Assembly: GCA_963383645.1 (NCBI GenBank)
Contig: OY726571.1
Location: forward strand, 26,341,637 to 26,405,636
Length of the DNA stretch: 64,000 nucleotides
From: Muscardinus avellanarius
Lineage: Eukaryota > Chordata > Mammalia > Rodentia > Gliridae
Direction: 5' to 3'
Every line of letters begins with the position of its first letter. The stretch's first letter is position 1. The notes under the pieces are model-generated. The model worked only from the letters and a program-made list of their open reading frames with translations, made no database searches and was not told the origin of the DNA. Below are positions 1-11,254 of this stretch, in pieces. The position numbers were made by a program, and so were the translations under genes.

Positions 1-373
1 GGATTTAAATGGTAGTTTCACTGCCAGCAAGTGTATATTTATTCATATAATGAAAGTGTATTTTCATGGTACCTCCATTGAATCAAGACACATGTTTTAA
101 TTCAAACATAATTTTGGGCCCCTAATTAAAATATCTTCAATAAGATCAAACTAGGCTGCATCGTTGAAACAAGACGTTTATTGTATATACAAAAGAGTTT
201 TCATCACATGTCAGGAAATAAAACTAAAGACAGAAGGAATCCCCAAGTTTGCAGATGTTTGCATGACCCATACTCACTCTATGAAGGGCAGTACTTAGGT
301 GTTAAATAGTTATCACTAGACTCTAAAAGTTTTAGAAGAATTCCCAAACCTGAAACAGTACCTGACAGCTCTG
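1..373. other. Unassigned AT-rich sequence (inferred FBXO8 intron)
   Basis: No coding exon, RNA gene or clear repeat seen on either strand. I looked on the minus strand for the missing FBXO8 Sec7-domain exons (residues 153 onward) and did not find them here, so they should lie left of the window. The assignment to an FBXO8 intron follows from the minus-strand exons at 8.6 and 10.9 kb. Confidence 0.5.
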
Positions 374-592
374 GTTTTTTTTTTTTTTTTTTGGTAGTAC
401 TGGGACTGAATTCAGGGGCATTCTACCTCTGAGCTACACTCACACCTCTATTTTTTTAATTTTTTTATTTTGAAACAGGGTCTTACTAAATTGTGGAGGT
501 CCTAAGTTACTGAGGCTGGCTGTGAACCGGTGAGCCTCATTTCTCAGCCTCCCAAGTACGAGGATTTTAAATGTGTGCCACTATGCCTGGCT
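374..592 (-). mobile_element. B1-ID composite SINE (type 1), diverged
   Basis: On the plus strand it begins with a poly-T run, then the reverse complement of the ID-like half (ggtactgggactgaattcag, gcattctacctctgagctac), then the reverse complement of the 7SL-like half (cctcccaagtacgaggatt ... tgccactatgcctggc). The order polyT, ID, B1 means the element lies on the minus strand. Divergence from the better copies here suggests an older insertion. Confidence 0.85.
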
Positions 593-654
593 TGTTGAAA
601 TTCTAAATGGTCGTTGTTCCTGTAGTATAAACATATAGATATATTCTGATGAAC

Positions 655-815
655 AGAAACACTAAGGCTTTAACATATATTACTTCATCATCTTCACAAC
701 AGTACCATGTTTTGGTGCTCTTATTGTCCCATTTTACAGATGACAAAAACTAAAGCACAGAAAGTTTGAATAATACATCCCAAATCAAATTCACATAACT
801 AGTATGTGCTTGAGA
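655..815 (-). mobile_element. MIR SINE fragment
   Basis: Contains the conserved MIR antisense core, a phrase close to cccattttacagatgacaaaaact followed by a 'cacagaaag' segment. MIR is an ancient mammal-wide tRNA-derived SINE; this one is strongly diverged. Confidence 0.6.
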
Positions 816-1633
816 TATCCAATAAATATTTGTTGAATGAATATTTGAATCTATGTATACAAAGCTGCAAGGTGAGACTTTCAAGAAGCTGGAAACTTTT
901 AAGGATTATATAATTTGATGAGAAAATAAATAATACAAAAACTGCCTTCCCCTAAATCTATGGGTTGGACCAAATATAAAGGGCAGATAAAACCCCAGTG
1001 AACTTGTACATTTCAAAAGATACAATAAAGTTGATGGATCTCTTATACTTGACATGTAAAAATTGAGGGATCCTGTCCTTTACATTTCTAGTGGAGCATT
1101 CATACTTTGCACAGTGATATCTACTGTTACATTGTTAGCAGCAACTACTAAATTCTGGGAAGACATGCAAGAGAGACGACTACTACCTTAAAAATTAAAT
1201 CTAGAAATAGACATCAAGTTTTGCTGAAGCTGCAGTACACAAGGGGAGTCATTTGGGAGCCTCAAGGTAGTCAGGTAGGGTATGACAAAGAAATAAAAGG
1301 AAAACAGATTTGCTTTGAAATGTGTATAAAATATTTATCTAAGCATTTTAAATACATTACATTACAAAGTATGTAATTACAAATTACAAAAGTGTAATTC
1401 AAATGAGAAAAATATTACCCATTTCAGCAGTCAATACATTGTTCACTAATACACTATTAGTACCAGTTAACTTTTACTCCTGATAATTCAATGAGACTGC
1501 AAACTGGCATCTCTAGTAGCATATTGAGGGAAAAAGAGCAAAATGCAGCAGGTGATTTGACCAGTGAATAAATTATGGGAAATTTATTTTTTTTGAAGCT
1601 TCTAAAAGGTTTACTTTGAATCCTCAAATCTCT
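816..1633. other. Unassigned intronic sequence
   Basis: AT-rich sequence with no exon signature or recognisable repeat. Open frames here are short and lack coding character. Confidence 0.4.
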
Positions 1634-1635
1634 GT

Positions 1636-1834
1636 GGCCGGGCTTGGTGGCACACACTTGTAATCCCCATGCTTGGGAGGCGGAGGGAGGATCGCGCAGG
1701 TTCGAAGCCAGCCGCGCTGGTTTAAGAGATCCTGTTTCCAAACAATAAATATAAAATAGGTCTTGGAGTGTAGTCCGGAGGCAGAAGGGTTCCATCCCCA
1801 GTACAACCAAAACAACAACAACAACAACAACAAA
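1636..1834 (+). mobile_element. B1-ID composite SINE (type 2)
   Basis: Starts ggccgggcttggtggcac, runs through cttgtaatccccatgcttgg and the ggttcgaagccagcc stretch that marks the type 2 subfamily, then the ID-like half (gtcttggagtgtagtccgga). It ends in a (CAA)n tail. The apparent 170-aa minus-strand frame over this region is an artefact of this SINE. Confidence 0.9.
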
Positions 1835-2255
1835 ATTATCTTTTATAACCCGAAGTGCCAATATAGATACAAGTTTTCCATTCCCATCTGCTATTCTCAG
1901 TGTATTTCTAATACCCTTCCATTGCTGCAAGATGGCTGCTGGTGAGCCTATCATGACACTCTCATACACCAGTGTCCAGAGTCATGCATGGCACCTGTGC
2001 ATCCATACACATGTACACACACAACCAGTACTACTTCCCTTTGTTTCTTTTTAAAACAGAAAAGTTTTCTTTGCACATCTCCAATCTCATGAGTCAGAAT
2101 TGGATTACATGGATGCCACAGAAGCCGAAGGAAATGGGATAAATTTGACAAGCACAGAATAATCTGCATTGGACTCTTGAGCCTGCCATTCAGCTAGTTG
2201 AGGTGCTTTCTCTACTGAGGAGTCAAATTGATGGGAGCATAGAGGCCTATTATAA

Positions 2256-2375
2256 TTTTTTTTTTTTTTTTTTTTGCAGTACTGGGGATGGAACGCAGGG
2301 GAGATTTTACCTCCAAGCTACACCCCAGCTCTCAATTTTTCTCTTTTGGATACAAAGGCCTCTCACCCAGCTGAG
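2256..2375 (-). mobile_element. Truncated SINE, ID-like half
   Basis: A 20-base poly-T is followed by gcagtactggggatggaacg and tacctccaagctacacccca, the reverse complement of the tRNA-like half. The B1 half is missing or too decayed to recognise. Confidence 0.7.
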
Positions 2376-4560
2376 ACTAGATATAAGGGAGATAGGATCA
2401 CCTATTGTACAAGTGGTCGTTTATTGGTGTTATGGATGCTTGGATGTCACTGAGGGGCCATTTCCTTCTTTTCATCACTTTTAGCATCTTAGTATCACTT
2501 GCTTATTAATTATAAGTTTACGCCAATCATGAAATCCTTCTATTCTTGTCCCTATTGTTCTAGGAGTATTCATATGATTGTGATTAAGTTCTTTTCAGTG
2601 GGGAATGAGTAGAAGAATACTGAAGGCTTCTTAAACAGATTTTCCTAACCCAATAAGTTTAAGGAATGTGAGGAGAGGGTGTCTTTTTCTGCCTCCTTCT
2701 TTGTGCTGAGAACACTGTCATGTGAGGATGTGATGATATTTTGAGCTGTGGTAGCCATCTTGCTATCAAGAGAGGGTAAAAGTCAACAATGAGATCACTG
2801 TACCACTCTAAAGTAATCACCTCTAGGACTTCTCTGAAGTAAACAAATGCATATGGTTTAAGTCACTATTAGCTTAGGTTCTCTGTTCTTCACAGGCCCA
2901 AACTTCCTAGTGAATCCATTCAGACAGAAGCAGGTACTGCAAGCTGCAGATCATAAAGTGTGGACCTGGCTAAGTGAAGCACAGGGAAGGGCACTGAGGA
3001 CTCAATTGTTCACAGACAGATAAATACCATAGCCAGGAATCTGAGTTTCTTTCTCCATACTACAAGTCATTGCTCAAAGCATACGCATCTTACTGTTAAC
3101 CTGGTTCACATTCTACTCCTATATGTGTATTCATGAGAGAGAGACTAATCTACTTTCAGTAGAATGATGAAGACCTATAGAATTAAGAATAAAATCTCAA
3201 AAGGCACTACATTTTCCCAAATAAGAAGCATCTTGGTGGCCTTTTGGTCTCCACTGGCAAAACCCTTGTGCTTAGATTTAATAGAGTTAAGAGAATAAGA
3301 TTTTGAGGATTTAATGATAAATTAGTTACAAATGATTTGACATGGACATTTATACTAAGGTCTACAGATTGTTAATTGAATTAAATATTGCTTTTAGGCT
3401 TATTGTCCTACTTATTTTCCAAAATAACACTTCCCTTAACAATAGGTAACATACAGACTATGAAAAATAATCTTGGTCTGTAAATAGTAGACTTTTAGTT
3501 TTTTTTTTAATAATAAGTACTACCAGTTGTAAAAAAAAAATGTAGATCCACAGAGTTTCATAAAAGAAAAGAATACAAGTAAAATTTTTAAAAAAAGCAA
3601 TTATAGATGTATAGACTTTTATAAGATATTACAGGAAAGTTAAAAAATAAGCAATTACAGATCCACAAACTTTCATGAGAAATTACATCAGAGAGCTCAA
3701 TGTGAATAATTTATATATACAGAGTAAGACTGCAGATAATCTATACTAGTGCATTTCAATGTGTTCCCTATAATGTTCTTTTATTATTACATATTATGTC
3801 AAATAAACTTGCATAATCCCACATACATCTCCCTGTTAAATAGTTATAATGTGCATCAATATATTAAAATCTTTGAAAAGTTATTCTGTAAATAAGCCAA
3901 CTATTCATAATATATCAATTCAAATTTATTAGACTTGGGAACTTCTTTTAAACTAAGTATTTTCAAAGAGTGCATCCGAGAAATGCTTGTGTGCATAATT
4001 AATGCCAGTCTGGGTTTTCTATCCCTAGGAATAAAAATTAAAGAACTTTAACTACTTAACTGTGCCATGCAGTAATTTAATGATCATTTTGTTGCTGTAT
4101 ATCGGAGCAAACAGCCAGGAAGATTTAATACCAGTAGCAATTAAATATAAACTCCTGAGATCCTTTCAATAGTGCAGAATTCTTTCAAATTTCCTGTTTA
4201 TACTTTAGCTGGCCCAACATCAAAAAGAATACACTATCTTAAAAGCAAACTGCATATTCATATACAATCAACCATAAATATTTTCACAGTAGATTCTAAG
4301 ACCAATCTAGAAAATGTGTAAAACTGTATGCATGTGGATTTTTCTGTATAAATACAAAAAATGTGTTTACATGATTAACAAAAAGATATTTTTACCTGGC
4401 CTCAAAAAGGATATAAAAAAACTGTTTAAAACATGTTTACAGAAATAAAAATAAACCCATATTAAAGTTAAACCATGTTCATTACTGGATTTTCAGACTC
4501 TAAATTCAAAATAACTGTTTCAAGAAAATGTTTGAATACAAAATGGAACACAAGAAATAT
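2376..4560. other. Unassigned intronic block
   Basis: About 2.2 kb of AT-rich sequence with several A- or T-runs (3,500-3,540, 3,585). I see no exon of FBXO8, no long frame and no young repeat. Old unrecognised repeats may be present. Confidence 0.4.
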
Positions 4561-4587
4561 AGCTTACTTGCTGGGAAGTAAAATTAC

Positions 4588-4922
4588 TTTATTATAATAT
4601 TGCTAGTGGAATAGAATTGACACACACAACTTGTACATGCAGGGGAAATACAACTTAATGTCAACCAACAGGTCTCAACACATTCCTTCACTAGAATGTG
4701 GTCATGTGCCACAAGTACACAAGCTCATGCACAAGATCAAGACATAACATACAGCTGAGATCACAGGTCATGCAAATAACAACAGCGTGCTAGAGAATCG
4801 TACCAAAAATTGTGCAGATGTTCTCCCCCACCCCATGAGCCACTGCCAGCAGTTGCTGTGGAGTTTGGTTACCCATATCCGTGACATGAACGGTGTCCTT
4901 TGGAGAATCTTGTTCCCTGTGG
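4588..4922 (-). other. Candidate uncharacterised terminal exon
   Basis: On the minus strand a good acceptor (cttacag) ends just before 4,922. One frame stays open for 43 codons to a TAG at 4,790-4,792 and reads HREQDSPKDTVHVTDMGNQT at its start. An AATAAA signal follows at 4,593-4,588. The segment is less AT-rich than its surroundings. On the plus strand the same stretch also has acceptor-like (tgtgcag) and donor-like (gctgtaagt) signals around 4,819-4,922. I do not recognise the protein. It is not the FBXO8 C-terminus as I know it. It could be an alternative FBXO8 end, a separate transcript, or chance. Confidence 0.3.
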
Positions 4923-5392
4923 CTGTAAGTATTCTTATTTTTATAATATTTTAATGATACTTGATATTAAAATGTTAAGTAAAACTAAAAATTATGTAAA
5001 ATGTTTATAATACAGAATGATTATATACATTTTATCTTAGGCACCTGCAATAAATATCACATACATTTGAACATATCACCAAACGTAATTTACTGGTCAG
5101 AGTTAAGTGAAGTGAAAATAGTATGTCTGATGACAGTGCTCCAGTGAGTGGGGGGAAAAAACCAATCTCAAAAACGTACTTTGTTTTCTAGCACCCAAAA
5201 ACCTTGACAAGAGTCATTCTAGTGACCTGGATAACATATGGTCCATACAGATAAAAACACCTTTTTGGATAACTTTTGCTTTTCAATTTTGAAGACTTGA
5301 CTTGGTAAACAAGTAGCAAAATTGATATTACTTATATTAGCAATGAAAGTGTAGAATATAGTTATTAAAATACTCCCCCTAATTTCTATGGA

Positions 5393-5604
5393 TTTTTTTT
5401 TGTGTGGTACTGGGGATGGAATCCAGGGGCTTTCTACCTCCAAGCCACATTCCCAGATCTATTTTATATTTTATTTGGAAACAGGGTCTCACTAACTTGT
5501 TGAGAACTTCATTAAGTAGCTGAGGTTGGCTTCAAACCTGTGCAATTCTCCTGTCTCAGCCTCCAAAGTACTGGGATTACAAGCGTGCACCACCACGCCC
5601 AGCT
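5393..5604 (-). mobile_element. B1-ID composite SINE
   Basis: Poly-T, then gtggtactggggatggaatc, tctacctccaagccacattc, and the 7SL-like half ending accaccacgcccagc. A short direct repeat ttctatg lies on both sides (just before the poly-T and just after the element), consistent with a target-site duplication. Confidence 0.88.
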
Positions 5605-5609
5605 TCTAT

Positions 5610-6916
5610 GAACATTTTAAATGCAGTTTAATGTCCTGTTTTGCTTATTTGTATCGTAAGGGCATTCAGGTAAAAACAATTCTATTTTGTTATTAGGTAA
5701 CACCTGCTACATTACTGATATTCATAAAACCATAGAATCAGAATTCTGGAACAAGACATTTTGAATGGTTCATCTCTATGCTTGTTGGCAGCACTATCTG
5801 GCCCTTTCCAAATGGTCAACTAGGTGGTATCTTTAAAACCAGGCCAGGAAGTGAAGAAAAGGTAAATACAGCCAACTCTCAATAAACAATGGAAGGTAGG
5901 TTGGATAAGTAAAATCTGATTATATAAAATCTCATTTTAATTAGTAATTTCCAATCAATTCTTTTAGCAAACATTTTATTTAAAATTTAAAACCTATTAT
6001 CTGAGTGTTTTTTAAAGGACTTGAATTTGACCTCTTTCCTCTGCCATCCCTCTGTATGCTGGAGGGGAGGTACTGATAAGAATGCTATAGTCTGGTACTT
6101 GTAGCTGCAAAGATAAAAACATATTTTTACCTCTACCTTTCCCAATTTATGTATGTGAAACTAATCCATATTCTAATATATGAGGACCTAAATATATATG
6201 TTTTTAAAATTTTTTTTAGCAAGGAATGATTTCTTACCATAATAGCATAATAGTTACATACAATTTTTCTGACTTTGTAAATACACAACTTGTCAAGTTA
6301 GCTTCCTTAGAACTTAACGTTTGTAATTAATAATAATCAAAGATGGAAGTTTTATTCAAAATCAGTGTAAGTTGTGATGGGAGCCAGTATAATTCAATAA
6401 ATTGGGCACAATAAGACTGGGACTCTCCTGAGTTGCCTCTCCTGATTCTTATGTATTCTAGAGTAAAACACTGTATTATTCTGCCTCAGTTCTTTTCCAA
6501 TAATCAATTACTTCAACAGACTGATGCAAAACATACTTCTTAAAAGTTCGCCATATGAACTGGTTTAATCATCAACAAGTAATGTCTAACTTTAACAAAG
6601 AATTACAAGTAGTGAAGTCTTTGAAACCATGCCATTCTCTGAATGTGTAAGTATATCAGACTTTTGTACAGAAGAGGTATGGTACAGTGTCAGATCAAAA
6701 AGGTGACATGCTATATTACTATATGTCTATAAGAAAGATAACTGAGATTTGGCCCAAAACAAAGTAAATCCAAGAGTATTTTATAATAAAGGGTGTCAGA
6801 AAAATTATAATACCTAATTTGTGATAAGTAATTGATCTGTTCATTTGCCTTTAAATGTTTATTATATTCTAAAAACAACTATTATATTGGTTTCAAATGT
6901 ATACTTTGAATTTAAT
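5610..6916. other. Unassigned intronic block
   Basis: AT-rich FBXO8 intron sequence. No exon, RNA gene or clear interspersed repeat recognised. Confidence 0.4.
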
Positions 6917-6918
6917 CT

Positions 6919-6986
6919 TTTTTTGGTACTGGGATTGAACGCAGGGACATTCCACTTCTGAGCTACACCTGCAGTCAACTTTATTT

Positions 6987-7025
<39 letters not shown>

Positions 7026-7337
7026 TTTTAGGTGGTACTGGAGTTCCTGGAAGCCCTTATACCTCCAGGCTACACTCCCAGACCTATTTTTATTTTGGGA
7101 AACAGGGTCTCTTAAGCCAGTGCTGCTGGCTTCGAACCTGTGCTATCCTCCTGTCTCTGCCTCCCAAGCGTGGGGATTACAAGCGTGCGCCACCATGCCC
7201 GGCTTATTTTTAGTTTTGAAACAGGGTCTTACTCAATTGCTAGGGGTCTCACTAAATGGCAGAGGCTGGCCTTGAAGCTGCTGTCCTCTCAGCCATGCAA
7301 GTCCTGGGATTACAGGCCTGTGCTAACTTGTCTGGCT
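6919..7337 (-). mobile_element. Nested SINE pair: type 2 inside type 1
   Basis: An outer minus-strand SINE begins at 6,919 (tttggtactgggattgaacg) and resumes at about 7,204, running to gtgctaacttgtctggctg. Between the two parts sit a (TTTA)n tract (6,984-7,029) and a complete minus-strand type 2 SINE (about 7,030-7,203: ggtggtactggagttcctgg ... gccaccatgcccggct). The nesting shows that the type 2 copy inserted after the type 1 copy. Confidence 0.85.
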
Positions 7338-7782
7338 GAACTTTAACTTCTAATAAGATCATTCTATTTTCAGTAAGAGTATCTGTTTTCTACTCTGCTC
7401 TTTAAATAGTGGTGAGAAGAAAAGAACAAATATCTGAATTTCATTATTATACCAATTTCATAATATATGCTTTATTAAATCTGTGAGTAAACGATTCTAA
7501 TGATAAGATGTATATGCAACAGTAAACCCTTACAATGACTTTTTTGATTTTTGAAATATATACAGACAATTAACAAAGAATTTTAGTAATAAGTGAAAGT
7601 CAATTTATTTAAGAACATGTCATTGGTATTATTATATGCATATTTATAAAATCAGTACTTCTGTTTAAGATTACAAAATCTTAATGGGAGAAACATTTTC
7701 CTTCCCTAATTATACCAAAAGTTAAGATAACTAATGAAAATATTTGGTTGCATGATTTAAAGTAAACAGTCTTTTCTTTCTC

Positions 7783-7862
7783 CCTTGTGTTATTAGGGAT
7801 TAAATCTAGGGCCTCATACATGCTAGCTAGGCACTCTACCACTTTGCTACACCCTCAGTCTT
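7783..7862 (-). mobile_element. Solitary ID-like (tRNA-derived) element
   Basis: Reads ttgtgttattagggattaaa, ctagggcctcatacatgcta, ctctaccactttgctacacc: the reverse complement of an ID-type tRNA-derived SINE without a 7SL half. It is not a functional tRNA gene because the cloverleaf is not preserved. Confidence 0.65.
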
Positions 7863-8618
7863 TATCACTTTTATGATAAATGAAAAAAAGTTAGGTTTTG
7901 AAAATTAAATTTAAAAAATCCTGCTAGTAAATTTTTCCAGAGAAAATAATAGAAGTAGTAGTTCTGAGTATTGTATAATTTCCTCTTAGATTTCAGAAAA
8001 TAAGTCTAGTATGTATTTAAACATTTCTGAAAATCTGAACTTTCCCAGGATACATTAAAAATAGAAAAAAATTTCTTCACTCTGACTATTCTTGCATATT
8101 ATGTTAATAAATAATATAATTATTCACTTTTATAACAGAATGTATATGTATTTTTATGTCAATTATATTGAAATTATTAAAGGTATCACTTAAAGATAAC
8201 ATTTTGATGTTGGAAACTAGAATGATATTCTCTGTCATTATCTTTGATAAAAGTATGTTACCACTAAAGAGAAACGGTAATCAAGAAGAAAATGCAGTAG
8301 GTAAAATCTGATGAACATATTCTGTGTTCTTATTATCAAAATTTTATGCTTCATGAATACGAATCTCTATCAGACCAGTAGAGGACTGTATATATATCAT
8401 GGATGTCGCCAGATAAAGTGAGCAGGCAGAAAGATGAAAACGACATGTGGTAAGGCAAAGAAAAATGACTATGTCATATAGACATAACTTAAAATAGTGC
8501 GCTTCCCAGTGATTGAAAAGACAGGTTCATGACTTGTTATTTTACCTGCAAGCTTATTCTATTAGAAAGCTGCAGAAAGATAAAGTTCCTCTGATACAAA
8601 TATTCACATTTCACTTAC
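7863..8618. other. FBXO8: Intron 3 of FBXO8 (proximal part)
   Basis: Non-coding AT-rich sequence on the 3' side of exon 3. No additional exon found. Confidence 0.5.
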
Positions 8619-8745
8619 CTCATCTGGGTTGGCATTAAAGGTGAGGCTGCCTTCATCCAGCTGCATATACAATTTTCTAAAAGAAAATCCTAGAGGTGGG
8701 TTCTTATTGTAAATGGAACAGTGACCCCAAGTGGATTTGCACAAC
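8619..8745 (-). CDS. FBXO8: FBXO8 coding exon 3 (residues 110-152)
   Basis: The minus-strand sequence is bounded by an acceptor (tttttacag) and a donor (gatgag|gtaagtg) and is 127 nt long. With the GG left by exon 2 it reads G-LCKSTWGHCSIYNKNPPLG and continues FSFRKLYMQLDEGSLTFNAN-PDE, which I recognise as human FBXO8 just after the F-box. It ends in phase 0. The next expected residues (start of the Sec7 part) are not found down to position 1, so the gene is partial in this window. The 42 complete residues match the human protein as I remember it, so this is a real constrained exon. Confidence 0.95.
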
Positions 8746-9460
8746 CTGTAAAAATAAGAGAAAACGAGCCCAAAATTTATTGTATTTAATGTTCCAAGTT
8801 AAACATGAATGGTCATGATAAAATAGCAGCATTAAAGCAGATTGGATTTTATAGTTCTAAAGTTTACATTTTTAAATTTTTACTTCTTTTTGTTTCCTAG
8901 ATAGGACAAATGCCTTATTTTTCCCAATTTTGATGATGCCTAAAAGTCTGAGTTACAGAAATTAAGAATATTACAAATATTACCAACAGAAAAATTAAAT
9001 ATAGAAATGATAATTTTATAGCTTCAATACATACATCAAACACTGATGTTAAGCACTGGGTTTATAAAAGATACTGTTCCAAATACAATGGTTGTTTACC
9101 ATTACAATGATACATGATCATTTAAAAATTCCACAAAGTCAAAAGACTGTTCATATTTCAAAATACGTTATTTTCTGCTGACTAGGACAATGGCTTCCAA
9201 CAGAGTTAATAGATACTGGTTATTATTTACAAGCTAACATTTTATTTTACAAGGTCTGGAAATTTGGATACAAGCTATATGAACTTAAATCTAGAGATTA
9301 TAAAGAACACTGAAACTACATTTTGATATAAGAGCCTACATAAAATTTTGGAAATTTTTGTGTATATGTTAAAAATATCTGCTACTACTTCAGAAAAACA
9401 AAATAGCTTTACTCTCTTATATCCACTATTAATTTTTGCCTCAAACATTCTTATCTCTTA

Positions 9461-9500
<40 letters not shown>
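9461..9500. repeat. (CA)n microsatellite
   Basis: About 20 uninterrupted CA dinucleotides. The 63-aa frame with a run of TH repeats across it is spurious. Confidence 0.97.
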
Positions 9501-9501
<1 letters not shown>

Positions 9502-10853
9502 AGCACAGGAAAGACAGAAAAAGTTATCTCAATTTATAAGTTCTGAGGATAAGTGGGTAAATTATCTAAGTCAACACTATCCTCTTAATATATAGCCTTG
9601 CATTTTTCACTAACCAAAAGAAATCTCTGATTTTTAAAACTGTAGGTATAATAAATTGTTCAGAAAAGTATCAATTTAGCCGTCTCTTTAGTATCATAGC
9701 TTTTGAGTATTATTAAGTTATCTGAGAGCAATAGACTCTCCCAACATCAACACATACTCAACATAATCAAAGTTAAAATAAAAACTCAGTATTAACTTTC
9801 AAATAAAGGCAATTCATCGTTAAGATCCAAATGTCACAGGCATAATTACAAGGCAAACAACAAAGGAAGCATTTCTTTCAGAGATGAACAATCCACAATT
9901 AGTCCACAAAAGAAAAATACACTCTGACTGAGTTTGAGTAAGCTTAGAAATGAACTTTTTTAAAGTTCAAATATAAGAACACAAATTAAATTTCAGAATG
10001 CTACGTGTAGGAAAGAAGAATGAGCCAGTTTTAAAGTATTTTAATTTTGTCTTATATAATGATTAAAATATAACTTATTTATTTCAAGCACTAATTAGTA
10101 GAATTTCCTCTCACACAGAACCTTCGCCATCATGAGGCACTGAAAGAATATAACATAGTAATGATTTTTATCTATCTAGAAATTGAGAAATGACTTCTAT
10201 AATTTTATACTATAATTTCTGTGATGTTAGAAAATCTAAATTTGAAATGTCACTACTAGAAATACATTTCCACTAAAGTCTAGCAATTTAGATTGATCTA
10301 CTAATTCTTCCGATTCAATTTCAGTAAAGACTTTGTAGATACGCTCTTTATAATGATAAAGTCCCGTTTTAAAACAATCAGATTTAAATAAACTTTGTTC
10401 ATGCTAGAACATCTGAGATCCAATGAGTTTTCCAGGTAAGGTAACATTTTCAGGACTCAAAAGAAACAAAAACCATACACTATGATTTTTTTCATAAATA
10501 TGAAGTGCTATTTAAGAAATAAGGTTCAAATAAACTGATTCTATTCTACCAAATATTCTTAAATTTGTAATTTACCTTAAACTGGTATCATAATATTTGT
10601 TAAAATTTCTATTATTTAAGTTTGGCAAATAGATTTTGTTCCCTTGCTTTTTAATATTTGCCTAATGATAAAATGGTGAATTGAAATGGTGGTTAGAAAA
10701 AATAAAAAGTACTTAAAATTTTTACCAGTTAGAGCTTATGCTAGGAAGCATTTTTGATAAAAAGTAACTTATAAAAGATAATCAAAGTACAAGCCCAAGT
10801 TAAAAAGAAATTATTTAATGATACATATATATTACACAAAGAACGTCAAGCCC

Positions 10854-10911
10854 GATTATGTTTAGAAAGATCTGAAAGTTTAGATTATGTTTAGAAAGAT
10901 CTGAAAGTTTA
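10854..10911. repeat. Perfect 29-bp tandem duplication at a splice donor
   Basis: Two identical adjacent copies (10,854-10,882 and 10,883-10,911) of a unit starting gattatgtttagaaagatct and ending gaaagttta. On the minus strand the array begins right after the first six intron bases of the FBXO8 exon 2 donor. Identity of the copies suggests a recent event or an assembly artefact. Confidence 0.9.
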
Positions 10912-10917
10912 ACTTAC

Positions 10918-11246
10918 CCTTGCCAGAGAAGTTCATCATTAGCAAGGTCCTGCCAAACACATGAAGCCAAGCACAGGTCAGTAGCATTCAGGTAGGACAA
11001 GATGGTAAAGCTTAGTTCAGGAGGCAGCATTTCCAAATTAATGAATCCTTCTTGTTCTTTGGATTTCCTTGCCTTCAAAAGATGATATATATCAATGCCC
11101 CCTTGGACTTGTTTACGCTGATTGGTGTTAGAAATGTTGCTTGCAGCCATTCTCCGGCTCTGCTCTCTGGTGAGGTAGCCCGGCTCACTATAGCCTTCCT
11201 GTTGAAGCTGCTGGTTTCTGGCCACTCTCCACAGCCCTTGACCCAT
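10918..11246 (-). CDS. FBXO8: FBXO8 coding exon 2 (start codon, N-terminus and F-box)
   Basis: F-box only protein 8 is the substrate-recognition subunit of an SCF (SKP1-CUL1) ubiquitin ligase and also carries a Sec7 domain. Family literature ties it to ARF6 ubiquitination. Here 329 nt encode residues 1-109 plus two bases of codon 110. The N-terminus is MGQGLWRVARNQQLQQEGYS and the F-box starts at about residue 68 with LEMLPPELSFTILSYLNATD. The exon runs from an acceptor (tttctctcag, exon start 11,254) to a donor (caagg|gtaagt). I chose the ATG at 11,246 because the frame only extends further upstream into intron, and this start matches the known FBXO8 N-terminus, where Gly2 follows Met. The two visible changes from human (Val9 to Ala, Gln22 to Pro) and a His43 to Gln change look conservative. 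The Sec7-coding exons are outside the window. Confidence 0.96.
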
Positions 11247-11254
11247 CTGCAAGC
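11247..11254 (-). other. FBXO8: FBXO8 5'UTR part of exon 2
   Basis: Eight bases (gcttgcag) between the acceptor AG and the ATG. The true first exon is therefore further upstream and non-coding. Confidence 0.85.

Larger units (their letters stand above)
8746..10917 (-). other. FBXO8: FBXO8 intron 2
   Basis: Intron between exons 2 and 3, about 2.2 kb, with GT and AG ends on the minus strand. It holds a (CA)n tract and, next to the donor, a 29-bp tandem duplication. Otherwise it is AT-rich with no recognisable element. Confidence 0.8.

Noticed and set aside
1457..1969. 170-aa minus-strand frame
   Set aside because: Runs through a SINE and its (CAA)n tail, which reads as a valine run. No homology beyond the SINE.
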